Part shown: positions 24,255 to 36,870 of the stretch, in pieces
How positions within the stretch are numbered: position 1 is the first letter of the stretch
Layout of the letters: each line of letters begins with the position of its first letter
Assembly: GCA_002946415.1 (NCBI GenBank)
Contig: NJPS01000061.1
Location: 62,001-126,000, forward strand
Origin: Rutstroemia sp. NJR-2017a BVV2
Lineage: Eukaryota > Ascomycota > Leotiomycetes > Helotiales > Rutstroemiaceae
DNA length: 64,000 nt
Direction of reading: 5' to 3'
Program-made: the position numbers and the translations under genes
Notes under the pieces: model-generated
Told to the model about the DNA's origin: nothing
The model's input: only the letters and a program-made list of their open reading frames with translations
Database searches by the model: none

Positions 24255-27200
24255 GATAGTGATAACCTTGATGTCTGTGGTCCCAGCATCGGAATAGTTA
24301 GTCGGACCGCTGCATGAGTATATCTATATCTAGAGGATGGCTACATGAACACACGGATTCCAGAGAAACTGGAGCTCCAATGCGTCCTGCATGCCGAGAA
24401 CAGAGAATGTCACTTACAGATATGTCAGCTATATCCTAGGTGTCTTTTCAATATCACAGCCTGCAGTGCTTTCTGCCGTGCAGAGGGCTGATCACTATCC
24501 ACGCCCAATTCTATCGCCGGTGTCCCATGGGAATTCTCAATGGCGAGCGGTAAAAAATTCGATCTGGAGGTTTCTAGCTACCGAATGGAGGAGCGGCGTC
24601 TGCTGCTGTGTTGCGCTGAACGACTGTAATGCGTGGTTGTGTACCCTGAAGAGGACTATTTCTACTATTTCTTTATACAATGATCGAGAAGAGCGAAGAG
24701 GGGAAAAGGAGAAGAGCGTCGAAGTACAACAATCGAGGAGGAGAATATATTCGGAATGAGTACTTCAAGAGGCAGCTACAAGACATCAATACACTAACGA
24801 GATGCTGGTCATACGTCTCGAACCAACAGAATCGCGAGACGGCAGATAGGGCGCTTGTATCGGGGGTCCAGAGGGGCCAGCGAAGATCGCAACACGCTAT
24901 AAGAAAGGACGAAAAGATTGAAGGCGAAAAAGTCTGAAGTTTTGGGCCCAGAGAGGGAACCGCAATACCGTATATGGATATAGCATTGGGTACTAGGTCC
25001 GAGCAGCGTTGTAGAGCGGCTAATAAAAGGCCTCTTGAATCAGTGGATAATGCGGAGACAAAATTAGATTTGCACCTTTCCAGCCGAACCATGGGATCTT
25101 GATGCGGTCGCGGACCGGCTCATGTGTATCCAGCACCAAGCAAGAGCTCGAGATAGGACAGCTACTGCAGCATGTGCATACCGCTTAAGGTGCGCCCCTG
25201 TCAGTTGTCTCAAGGAAGAGGGCCTGCGGAGCATGGATTACATGCCATTAATCGTCCGTGAATCTGCGACTATCTATTTGTGCCGGGGCTTATTCGAGTG
25301 CGAGGGCGTGCTCGTACGAAAGTGCTGTCTACGAAGGTAGGAAATAGCAATCTCGGGCAGCTGGCTACCCTTTCGGCCTGCGGATTTTCATCTGACAAGC
25401 GCACCGATAAAAACTTCGCAGATGTGATCTGTGTTGTGATGGGCTCATGGGTTGGGTGACGAGCGAGCCGGCGGGACCACAAATATCGCCAATCACAGGA
25501 GAGTGGATCTATATCTGCCCAGTGCCTACCATATGTTGCTTGAAGAAGACCAGCAGAGCTATCAGAATGGAGGAGCACAGGCGAGCTCTTAGATTTGCGT
25601 CAAGCAGAGCAAGGAATAATTCGTATTTGAAAAAGGGAACCCGAGATAATTGGTAATCATTGGCAGAGAGACTCGAGCAGGAGAGGGGAACGGTGAAGGT
25701 AATTCCAATGGCCAGGTTCAATAAAGTAGATATTGAGTGATAGATGTGCTTGGTACATTAATTGGATGCTTTGGGAGACCCAAATTGCGCCCAATTGCCC
25801 CATTGTCCAGCGAAGAGATTAAAATATCTCGGTATAGTGGCAGTATCCGGTACAAAGCATGACTCTACGTGACTTGTTTTGTCTCCGCTGACTGTTCCTG
25901 GAGGGCGTAGTGAGACGAATCATGGAGAAAGGTCTATTCCCAGAGAGGCTGTGAATTTCATCGATAAGTACGGTATAGGTAATGGATGAAAGTTCTCCGA
26001 ATAACAGCAATCACGCAGGACGAGGGTGTATGCGTGGATTGCTGGGTATTGAGCGATGAGCGGTGGTTGAGTGTGGTCGATGGCAGGTTGAGGTTGCATG
26101 GGGAAAATAGCTCGGAGGGGCCAGGCAAGCTAGGAAGGGTAGAATCGGCCGCAAAAGGCAGCACAATGGCGAAAAGACGCAGGTTGCGGTCGGTTATTCG
26201 CCAGTAAACGTTGACACTAAAATTGTTAAGATGGTCCCTTGACGAAAGTCCATGTTCTTTCCCTTGTCATTCGTGCACTGTCTCCTACATTATCCCACAT
26301 TATCCCACATTTTCCCACCAAGTCCTCTTGTGCTCAAGTGCTCGCGAGGGAAAAAGGCACATACCCGCGTTTATTGGCCAACCTTGTACGGGATCATTCT
26401 TAGCTTCATGCACACTCAATCATATTCTATCAGCCCTCCAGCCTATCAGACCCCAGAGACGGGTAAAGAGCTTGGAACTCGAGGCGCTGCAGGGATACCT
26501 ACGGGGCTCTCTCTTCCACAATGCCATTGTTCTTCCTCGAGTCGTCGTCGAGGTGATTGATCAGATGCGAGCTTGCCCGCCGCTGACAATGAACATAAAA
26601 GGCGGAGGAACAGGTCAGGACAGAGCAGCTAGAGGATTTGGCCGTAGTCGTGCTACTCGCTTTTCTTCCGTCTGATCATCTCAGCGCCAACAACCGCCTT
26701 GTCAATGGCGACTTCCGTGTGCTACTGCTGGAAGGTAAGACTACCTACGACCTGCTACCTACTTCGTACAGGTCCGCCTGCTTCGCTCCAGCATGGGGCA
26801 AATCCCTTGTACAGTACATATCAATCGGCTTTTCCTCCGTCTCCCTCCAATACTCACTCCTCTTCCCACATTCAGTTCCTGTTCATATCATCCGATTCTC
26901 GTTGCGTGTTGTATATTCCCCGATTGCTCAATGATCAGCCATTTCTTAATCTAGGAGCCGAGGAGACCGAGCTCCGGATGGACGTTGACTATCACAATGG
27001 CGAAATGCAGTAATGTCAGATTCGTCAGATTGCGAATGGACATGGATATTAAACCGTCTCTTCCCTTTCCCCGTTATGCTCCCCTTCCCCTGCGCTGAAG
27101 AAGGGCCAGTATCTCAGGGTGTTGGAGAAGGTGGCGTTCGGGCTTCAGTAAGAAACGGTAACAAAGACCTCCTCTTCACCCGTGCAAACCCAGTCAACTA

Positions 27201-30115
27201 TAGCTTTTCTGGTTGCTTTGCATCGAGCATCTTACATCACAAAACAGTCAGGCTATCTACAAAGTAGACTATCTAGACTCGGTGCAGTATGAATGGAGCA
27301 CAAGAAAGTGATAGCAAGTGATAGAGTGATTGACGAGAAAAGTTTTCAAGTGTCGCTCGCTCCGTCTGGACAGAAACTCTCAATGTAGTATTCACATTCG
27401 ACCAACAGTTGCATTAAAGTTACGGTAATGTATGTGATTTCGTCTCTGATTTGTCTCCTCTCCGAGGCACTTTCTCCTCCGACGTTCGAATCTCCCAGGT
27501 TCTCGACTCAGTTCCGTCAATCGGGAAGCGGAACTCGAGATATCATTTTCACCAATTATGCTTACATTAACATTGTGACAACATTGTGACAACAATTGTG
27601 GGAATTGCGATGAGACATCCCAATCCGTTTGATGCTCAGGTGTGATTGAATGGCAATGGCCCTTTTCCCATTTCCCCTCATATGTTCTCTTATCATTATC
27701 GCCATGATATACCTGGTAAGTCTTACCTTACAGTGCAGTGCGTGGACCTGGTTGGAGAGACTTCCAATAGGTTGTCAGCCGAAATGCCATCCTCGAATTA
27801 TCGTCAAGCAGGAACCGCACCACCAACAGACATACAACATTACATTTCATTCCCCAACTTTTCATGTACGACATGAAAGTCAATTCGGATCCTCCCCTCC
27901 CTCTCCACAGGCACAGTGCGTTGGTTTGGTTCCGCTACCGCACGAGCTGCATAGCTTTTCTTACATACATACATCAAGCAAGAAGGCAAGCAAGCGGTAC
28001 TTTCGTAAGTCTTACAGTAACCTTACCTTTTGCTGCGCGCAAGAATCCTTTCCGTGCTCCAACAGCCCCCATCGTTGGTATTTTCGCACCGTACTGCCTC
28101 TCTCAGGCACGAAGTACGGTACAAATATATATCTATGAAACGGACAGGAACCAGACCCATACAGGGAATGATACGCATAAAGATTAGCATTTAGCATGCA
28201 TGCAATACGACCTCAACGGCGCCGGTCGGGTCTTCTTCCAGGGTATTTCTAGTAACACTCGGACTTTCTAAAATTTCCTCCTTATGTCCCAAATGGTACG
28301 TCGCATGTGCGTGCCGGCTGGGTTGGATCTTTTCCTACTGGAACTACCATTTGGCATCACGATGGCGATGTGATTGAGATGGAACAGGGACTTGGCATCA
28401 CCATCGCTAGCTGTTTGTCCTACTCGAGTGGAGCCTGAGAAAAGATGATCGAACAGTCGAGCTCCTTCACCGTTCGTCCGCCATGTGGTAATACAAGCAC
28501 AGGTAGGTGACCACAGCATTTACCTTGTGGCTGCTCATGCACACGAAACATACATACTCCATATGTATCTACGACATATGTCTTGTGTGGGAGTCTGGAG
28601 AGTTCCATTAATAAATTTGAGTGGTATACAAAGTGGCTCATCACATATACACACACATATTTGGATTCAGTCATCGTCGTACCTTGCTTGCCCGTCCGAA
28701 TAGGAAGAAATTTTCAGCGCAGATGTACAGCCTCTCATGTATCCTTTTTGGACCGTTTACGATATCTTCCTGTCTTTAATCAAAGCTCCTCCTCATCTCA
28801 TCTCTTCCCTTTCCTTTACTTCCCATTGCCCCCAAATCTATTCATTCATGTGTTTCAAATTCACAACTACCATATTACAAGCACAAGCCTCCTACCACTA
28901 CTACCATCGCATGTAACCTTCCCCTCCTTCTCCTTTGCCCTTCATTTTCAACTTCATCTCAATCTCATCTCTTTCGTATCCTACCACATATACTTCACCC
29001 CTATCTCCATCCAATTCCTTCTACGGAACAACCCAACCCCCAAATGGGATCCCTCCACCCCATATGCAAAATCTCTACGCTCCGTCAGGTCTCACAAACC
29101 ATCTACATGTACCTAGTATGTACCAATCCTCCGGTTTCCTGCCTCGGCGCCTAAATCCAAGCTTTATTATCCACTATCGCTCTGTCCCTGGTGAAGATCA
29201 CACAGCTATCATGGATTCAGTATTGTTTTCTTTTCTTGATCACAAACGATAGACATGATGGCCCGGACCACTCGATTAGAACGTGTTCGCCACAGAACTT
29301 CGGGTTCTTCTCTGATAGAGTTTGTCAGCCAGTCTAGATTAACACGAGTATAACTCTCATACCAAAAGCGTCGAAGTCGACATCAATCACATCACATCAC
29401 CCACCTCATCTGAACCCCCTTCAAGAACCTAGTCAGGCTGACTGTACACCTTACATCTACATATATCATACCAGTTCTTTGTCGCCCCCCATAGCCGCCT
29501 CACCCTACATGCGTCGTCTCGCCTCGCCCTGTATCAGCCCAACATCATTACCCGGTTTCGTAGCTTACCAACCGCCCTACCTCTAGCTGCCTACGCAGGT
29601 AGAAATGTCAGAGCGCCTCTCATTCCCCTTCCATCTATTTACCCCAGATCATGTCATGTCATGTAGTGCCATACTACATGCATGTGAGAGCAAACCCTTA
29701 TCCCATCGACTATTGTATGCACTATTTCATACCGAGCAAGTAAACAACAACAAGCATGAGCCCCTATTCCCCTATTGCCTCTCAGCGAGCGAGCGATCGC
29801 GGAGGGATAAATACTATACCCTCCATCCCATCCCATCGCATTCCCTTGTCTAACCGCCCCCCTTTCTCTACCCACGCCCTTCCTATCGCGGATCTTGCCC
29901 GTTCGTCCAAGTACCGAATAACTATCCCCTCCTATCCTATCCTACGACAGGCATCTATCTCCACTCGCCCACCCCCCACATAATATAACACAACCTGATG
30001 CCAATCCCAAGCCAATCTAACTTCAATCCTTCTCGCGCGGAAAGGATGAGACGCCCGCTCGCTCGCGAAAGGATCACTCCTTCGCCCACCAGCCCACTTC
30101 ATACTTACCTTACAT

Positions 30116-30141
30116 ACAAACAAACAAACAAACAAACAAAC
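30116..30141. repeat. (CAAA)n microsatellite
   Basis: Six perfect tetranucleotide units in the gene-poor tract. Confidence 0.85.
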
Positions 30142-31031
30142 TAGCCAAATCTCGTGAATTGCATCTCATTCTGAACTAGTTCCTTCTCCAATCATATCAA
30201 TGCGGCTCCTATGCAGGATACGAGTAGATTGTTGGAACATTGCACTGCACTGCACCGCACCGCACTTTTGTATATACATAGATCAATCCCGTGACGATCA
30301 TGCTTCGTGGCTGTCTCTTACTGTTCATTCTTCTTGGTAAGTTTCACTCTCCACTCTGCACTCTCACTCTCCGCTCTCAGCCATACTTACCCTCATCAAC
30401 GCCCCATCCCTCTCCCCTCTCAACCCAGCACTCCTTTCCTTTCGTCTACCCACCTATCTAGTGACCCACTCACTCACCAACGTAATATCAACATAGAAGC
30501 CTCATAGCAATACAAAATCACCAGTAGCTGATATGATTGTCTAAGATCAAATGAGACGACTATTGATGAAATTGAGATCATTTGGAGCAAATAGTATTGT
30601 CCTAGATCATACATCAACTTCGATAACCATGGATGAAATCACTTGTCCAAGATCAACTTCGACATAACATTAATAACAATAAAACCACTAAAATCAACAA
30701 GTTATCCAAGAAACCTCTATATATAAACTTCCAGACGTAGCCGCTGCATCCTGTTCCTACCACGAACACTACTTCTCTGTATATGGATGAAACCTACTTG
30801 TATCTTCTTGACATGTTTGGGAAGGGTAGCTTTGGGGGGATTCCCCTGCGGGTATATAGGATGCGAGGCGAGGCGGGTAGAATATATAAGTTTAAGCTGG
30901 GTATAATTCTTCATACTCACACTCACACTCATCACGCTTTCCCCTACTGCTCAAACCCAGATCCAGACCCAGACCCAGATCAAGATCAAGCTCTATCTCA
31001 CCCGAGCTATTCATTCCAATTCCCATTCCTT

Positions 31032-31085
31032 CCCATGCCCTTCCCACTTCCCATGCCCTTCCCACTCCCCATGCCCTTCCCACTC
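31032..31085. repeat. 18-bp tandem repeat, three units
   Basis: Three consecutive CCCATGCCCTTCCCACTY units, flanked by partial units, C/T-only apart from one ATG per unit. Confidence 0.85.
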
Positions 31086-31260
31086 CCCACTCCCCAATGA
31101 ATCCCATCCTAACAACAATCCACAGCAACACCCTCTCTGCACCCTCCTTCTCCTTACCACAAGTGATCCCAACTCCCTCTCTCCATCACCTCCTCCCCAC
31201 CTCCGAGCGCCCATACTGCCCTCCCATTCCCTTCCCTCCACCTCTGTCCTATTCAAACAA

Positions 31261-31690
31261 TCCACTCACCCCCACCATCTCCCCGTCCAAACATCACATC
31301 ACTAGATGACCACTATATACCATATCCCCAGAAATATATTCCCAGAAACACTTTCCAAGAAAAACATACTCCTAGAAAACATACTCCCAGAAAATATACT
31401 CCTAGAAAATACACTCCCAGAAATACTCTCCAAGAAAAATACACTCCTAGAAGAAGACCCTAAATCAATCCTCAAGAAAAACACACTCCCAGAAGAAGAA
31501 CCTGAATCAAATCCACTCACCCCGATCATCTCCCCGCCCAAACATTACTTCACTAGATGACCACTACATACCATACCCCCAGAAACATATTCCCAGAAAT
31601 ACTCTCCCAGAAAACAAACTCCCAGAAACACTCTCCAAGAAAAACACACTCCCAGAAGAAGGCCCTAAATCAATCCCCAAGAACCCAACA
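31261..31690. repeat. Two-copy tandem duplication containing a minisatellite
   Basis: The segment beginning TCCACTCACCCC at 31,261 recurs at 31,512. Both copies share CTAGATGACCACTA and then an array of about 15-bp units ending CCCAGAAA or CCAAGAAA, and both end in CCCTAAATCAATCC. Copy 2 has fewer inner units, so it is shorter. Confidence 0.8.
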
Positions 31691-31918
31691 AAACCCCCCC
31701 AAAATCACACCCAGACTATCAAACTCCAAGCAGAGCCACAAGATACTATATCCTGTGTAACTGCAGATCGGGGTGCTCTGCAAAGAAGCCAGACATTCGA
31801 GATATCGTAACTTAGAGGAAGATAATACCATGGATGATGAGCAGAAAGTATGCTGAGCAGGCTTGATGGATGGCGACGGTATGATTGATGAGGACGATGG
31901 CATATTTCAACTGCTGTG

Positions 31919-31942
31919 TACTTACTTACTTACTTACTTACT
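31919..31942. repeat. (TACT)n microsatellite
   Basis: Six perfect tetranucleotide units. Confidence 0.85.
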
Positions 31943-32849
31943 GTGCATTTTTCGGCACGTGTAAACATAAAGTAGGGTTGGATGCGACGACCACTGCAAT
32001 CTACTATTCACAAAGGAGATTCATACGTATTAAATAAATCACAATCATTCAAGTGCACACAAAATCAAGACGGAACGAATATTTATCAAAAAAAAAAGGG
32101 TATCAATTCATCGTCATAACTTAAGCCATGCCATGCCAAGCTAACTAAGCGACCTTATCTCAATTCTGTCCCGAACCTTCCATTCCGAACCTTCCATTCT
32201 TCATCTTCATCTTCATCGCATCCCCCACTATTGATCTATCATCAAACCATGCAAATCGCATCCATCCCCAACCCAAGATCTCCTCCATCCTTCATCCTTC
32301 CCAAGTAGGATATCCAACCCGCGAACCCCACACCACTATGCTTACTCTTCTGTCTGCTTCTTCAGCAGACATAGAAGTAGAAGAGCCGCATCTCCATGTT
32401 GTGGTTCCATCCGCGGTATTGCATTCCCATCACTTCCGATCGCCGTCTAGGTAAATTCCTTCCAGTGCGATGATCTCCTTCCTTGGCTGTCACATCCCCG
32501 TGTGCTTGCCGCGCCCCTCGCTTTATTTCCTATCGCAGACACGGGTTGCATTCCGTTGTCGGCGCGAGGATCCGAGCTGCTCGATCGTCACGATGTGACG
32601 AGTTCGCTTCAAGGTGGGTTCGCGAGATGTGATGCCTTCTCGTGTTGGATTGTATCCTTGTTGCTTCTGTTGTTGTTCTTTGCTTCTACTGTTGTTCGAA
32701 ATAAGATTGTTGCTAATGAAAATGGGTATCTATCTATCTAAATTGTGATCTAAGGCCGACGAGTTAGCATATTGTAAGGGTATGCGCAGGGAGGAGAAAC
32801 CTTACCATAAATAAAGATCCTATCCTAACAGTTTGCTTCCCGCACGACT

Positions 32850-33320
32850 TCATTCACCAGCTTCCAAGATGGGTGACATGTGTTTGCTGGAGGTGGTGGA
32901 GCTGTGTCTTGATTTCCTTGAGCCGTGAGCTCGCTTCTTGCTCTTCTCCTTCTTTGCAGCCTTTTCTTGTGCGTGCTGGGCGATGAGCTCGCGCATGAGA
33001 GCACCGTTGTCGACGACGACGAACTGTGGTTCGCACATGGATCCGGATGGTGATCGGTGTGGAGTGGTGAGTGGCGTGCAGTCTTCTTGTGCGTCGTCGA
33101 ATACGCTTGGGTACAGACCGAAGGAAAGCTCTTCGTCGGAGAAGGAGGAGGAAACATGGCTCTGCTCGCCGGATTCCGAGTTCATGGAGGAGCGGCGTGG
33201 CCAAGATGGGTATGCGCAAGAGGGAGATTGTGGGCGAGAGCTGGATGTGGCGGGGATCTCCATGGCGGAGGAGGAGGAGTAGCTTGTGGATGGTGGAGAT
33301 GGGGTGTATGAGAAATACAT
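32850..33320 (-). CDS. Small Ser/Lys-rich protein of unknown function
   Basis: Single-exon frame of 156 aa, the only credible CDS in 15 kb. The N-terminus is MYFSYTPSPPSTSYSSSS, followed by a Ser/acidic middle (SSFSDEELSFGLYPSVFDD). Then comes a hydrophobic-charged helix (FVVVDNGALMRELIAQHAQE) leading into a basic stretch (KAAKKEKSKKRAHGSRKSR) that could be a nuclear signal or nucleic-acid contact. There are no membrane segments, signal peptide or enzyme motif. The domain order (disordered acidic part, helix, basic tail) supports a real protein. I do not recognise a named family. It is flanked by 8.6 kb and 6.2 kb of sequence without other genes, so it may have unusually long UTRs or complex control. 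Confidence 0.7.
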   Translation of the reverse strand: MYFSYTPSPPSTSYSSSSAMEIPATSSSRPQSPSCAYPSWPRRSSMNSESGEQSHVSSSFSDEELSFGLYPSVFDDAQEDCTPLTTPHRSPSGSMCEPQFVVVDNGALMRELIAQHAQEKAAKKEKSKKRAHGSRKSRHSSTTSSKHMSPILEAGE

Positions 33321-34563
33321 TTTGAATGCGTGAAATGTATTTGAGAGGTTGTTATCGAGTACGGGGTTTTTGGTGGAGAAGGTAACAAGGTAGAAAATCT
33401 GGGGATGGCTCCAGAATAAATATTATACGACTCCGGGTAAGATTTGTCTGACTGGATTTGGGTCTTTCGTAAACCAAGTTCTGGTGGCCAAAGAAATCGC
33501 GAATGGATGTGCAACAATAAGTCTGCGTCAGCCCTGCAGGTTCGTGTCGGTATCGCTCAGCCCCAAGGAACGTAATGTTATCAAACTCCGCGATATAATT
33601 AACCCCAAGGATTTGCGGATAGGCGAAATCGTTCGGGGATGCGGGAGTTCTGGAGATGTTATACGGTTGTTGCGAATGCGAGAGAATCGAGGAAGATGAG
33701 ATGGATCGAATAATATAACTCTTGGATGAGGATGTTGTTTCGTGTTATATTAGTAGAAGTCTGCTTGGTTGTAGTAGAGTACGTGTGTGTCTGTTCAACA
33801 ATAGAATGGTGTATGGTGTTTATTATGTAGTAACAGATGTGATGTAGTGTAGCAATCACAGACGCGGTCATTCAATGAATCATATATGACAGTAAGGGTA
33901 CGGGCCTGAGTCGCGAAAAAGGCGGCGGTATGTTTTCTTTGCCCTACCTTAGTTTTTCCTACCTTACCTCACGACCTTACCGCACAAACCTAGTATCCCC
34001 ACGCGCGGTGTAGCGGGAGGTGTGGGTGTGGGTGTGTGGCTTCCGGAGAGGCAGAAACACGTTGCAGCGAAAGAGTCAAGGGCAAGTCCAAGTGTCCAAG
34101 TGTGCCTCATGTTGCGGATGTAGCTTCCTGACAGATCAATGCGCTAGCGAACAAGTGCCAAAAAGTTATTCAGGCGGTGACTGTCGGTGACTGCTGCTCT
34201 GGTCCGCACAACCCAACCCAGTTCAGTCCATTCCTCGTCCAAGCGACCCAGTCCCGCGTCGCCCTATGGATATTTTGCACATTTTGCCGGCAAAATATCG
34301 AAGCACGGAAGGAATTATTTATTTAATTGTTTATTTACTGGAGCCAGATAAATTGCTATGGATCATGACCGCGACGTTCCGGTCCCGGTGGATAACATCA
34401 TGGGTAATGGAGATTGGGCGGGTCACGAACGTAGAATGGATCACGGGCGAGATTCTTTTTCTTCCATTTGGGCGCCGAGCCCAATCTCAATATCAGGATT
34501 TTCAAACAGAAAAACGTGAAAAAGTTTGTTCATTTCCATGGTTCACGCGGTGGCTACCTTGGG

Positions 34564-34835
34564 GCGATGGGGGTGATGGGGGTGATGGGGGTGAATCTCC
34601 ACCATTTACGAAGAAGGAACAACACCTGAACACAGACAGTACATACATTCGGCCTACATACAGTGCTTCGTATGCTTATGCTCCTGCTCACGCTCATGCT
34701 CATGCTCATGCTCCTGCTCTCTGACAAGTCTTCCTTCACCCGTCGCGCTCGGGAACACACTCGAGACTCCTGTTTCTTGTTTGATAAAAAATGCGTGTGT
34801 GCGTCGGTGCGTGCGTCGGTGCGTGCGTGCGTCGT
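34564..34835. repeat. Cluster of three microsatellites
   Basis: A GATGGGGGT nonamer (three units, about 34,564-34,592), a GCTCAT/GCTCCT hexamer run (about 34,679-34,724) and a GCGTGCGTCGGT-type run (about 34,795-34,835) lie within 280 bp. Confidence 0.8.
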
Positions 34836-36761
34836 TAATGTACATCGTACATTACATTACAGTGCAGCGATATACGTCCCGTAGGTTTTTGGTCTGACCG
34901 CTCCGTTCCCTTTCCCTTGTCGGGAGTGGAAGAATATGTGCCTAGACGTGCTAGATTAACCATAGATTTTCCATACATGACACCAATTTAGGATAGACGG
35001 TGTATGATTCAATTATCCCCCATTCTGCGAAAATGTCCTTACCGAGCACGAGCACAACCTATCGGAAGTCGTACAGCGTGCGCATCTTTTACACTTTCCT
35101 TTTCACCGCTCAATCTTCGCTTCTTTGGTTCGTCCATACCTTCTCAAAGCACGAATCCGTCCGTATCGAGGGTTTTCAGCGACAGCCACTCATAAGCCCT
35201 ATCAGAGGGAAAGCGAAAAGAAGACCGCAAACCTTGAAAAATATCTTATTACCGTAACCCATAATTTCCCCATTCCATCTGTGCGATCTGATCTTTTTCC
35301 TGATTCTTCCGCAGTAATTGTGATAACCGGTTGATGCTCGGCTCTCCCCGGAGAATCATTCTCCAGATCTTCACCCAGTTCATAATAGACCAGAGTCCAG
35401 AGTCCAGAGTGTCCCTTCCAACAGTACCAACTTCCCAGTTCGGTGTGAATCTGACACTGCGGATGTATTTTGATATTGATACCGGTGAGCTTAGTGAGAT
35501 GTTGCTATCTACGGATGTATCCTTTTGCTGTGCATTCCCTTATTCCAGACGTTGCTTCCCTTCCTTGTAACCGTCAGATTCAGATACCCGCCTCCGCAAC
35601 TTGGCACTGCATTCGTTTCGTTTAGTTGCTGCCTGTGCTTTGTGCTCGGTGTTCAGTGCACTGTGCTATGAACGAACGCCTCCTCCTTCCCCGTGAATCT
35701 GACTCGTATTTTATAATTTGCTACATCATAGCCGTAATTCTGATACATCGAAGATTCTAAGGGGGAACAAAAGGATGGCGAGAAAAAAGGAACACCCGTT
35801 TGAGGTAGGTTTTGCGTCGGAGCGTCATCGGAGAATAATCTTCCATGTTTCCTGTTTCCTACTCCTATGTTTCCCCGAGCATATCGCATCTGGCAGCTGT
35901 CGGAACAATCTTTTACCAATGAATATTCAGGATAGGTCTGCTGGCTCTACTCGGGAAAAGGGAAAAAAAGCAAAGATACAACACATCTGATCAGAACCCC
36001 CCCGTGGGGCCCTCATGCTGTTTCAAAGCGATTCAAGCGTATCATCTGAATGGCATATGCTATGGGCGAAATCTAAGGGTCTTCGGTCCTCGGGTCCTAT
36101 GATTCTGTCTCGAGACGAGTCGATTAGTGCGAAGAAGAATGGAGGAGATCCCCACCAACCAACAACCCCTCATTCGGATAAGGGCTTATCAGCCCTCCTT
36201 TTCCCCCAAAACCCGACACTTGTCACAACCCCACGAACCAACACACAAACACCAATCGTAATAGCAAAGCGTCACAGTCGGATATCCGACATGATATCTA
36301 AAGCGAAAGGATTCACCATAGGATACGTCCTGCACAATACCGAGATCGCACCGAGATGGAGATTTCAATGTGCAAGTCATACCTCATCATCCAAAATAAC
36401 GATAGGCGACCTAATAATATTCCCGTACGTAGACTGTCAGCATCATACGGATTGTACAGTAATCTTCTTACCCCTCCATCAGGGAAATCCACGATACATT
36501 TCATCCCATCTTCCACTCACCAGCGCCAAACGATCCAAGGCCGACCGATAGGATTACCCCTCCAATGCAACGTTGTCGCAAGAGACGGTGAGCGGATGTA
36601 TTGACCAGAGCCGCCCAAACTGGACCACCGAGATCCAAGATATGTAAGATGGGTGCATAAAATCGAGTGTGGCTTATACACGGTATCTACATTTATACAC
36701 ATTTGTGCAGTGTGTACGAAATATGTAATGCATTAATACCGGCTTATGGCAGAATTGTGAA

Positions 36762-36870
36762 TTGTCATTGTCATTGTCATTGTCAAATGTCATGCTCGTT
36801 TAAATTGCTAAACGGTCCGTTCGAAGTGTGCTTGTGGTGGTCGTGGTGGTCGTGGTGGTGGTCATCATGA
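36762..36870. repeat. (TTGTCA)n followed by (GTGGTC)n
   Basis: Four hexamer units ending near 36,788, then a GTGGTGGTC-type run at about 36,831-36,868. Confidence 0.8.

Larger units (their letters stand above)
24255..32849. other. 8.6-kb gene-poor tract, pyrimidine-rich on + strand
   Basis: I find no convincing protein gene. From about 26,200 the + strand becomes rich in C and T with many short tandem repeats. Frames here give Ser/Pro/Leu/His-rich strings typical of translated low-complexity DNA. The first kilobase or so presumably contains the WD40 promoter. Long untranslated leaders or non-coding transcripts are possible but not demonstrated. Confidence 0.5.

Noticed and set aside
31302..31560. 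Repetitive Ser/Phe-rich and Lys/Pro-rich frames
   Set aside because: They are translations of the minisatellite array, not genes.
36015..36551. 178-codon open frame on the + strand
   Set aside because: Low-complexity translation in the gene-poor tract, with no family resemblance.
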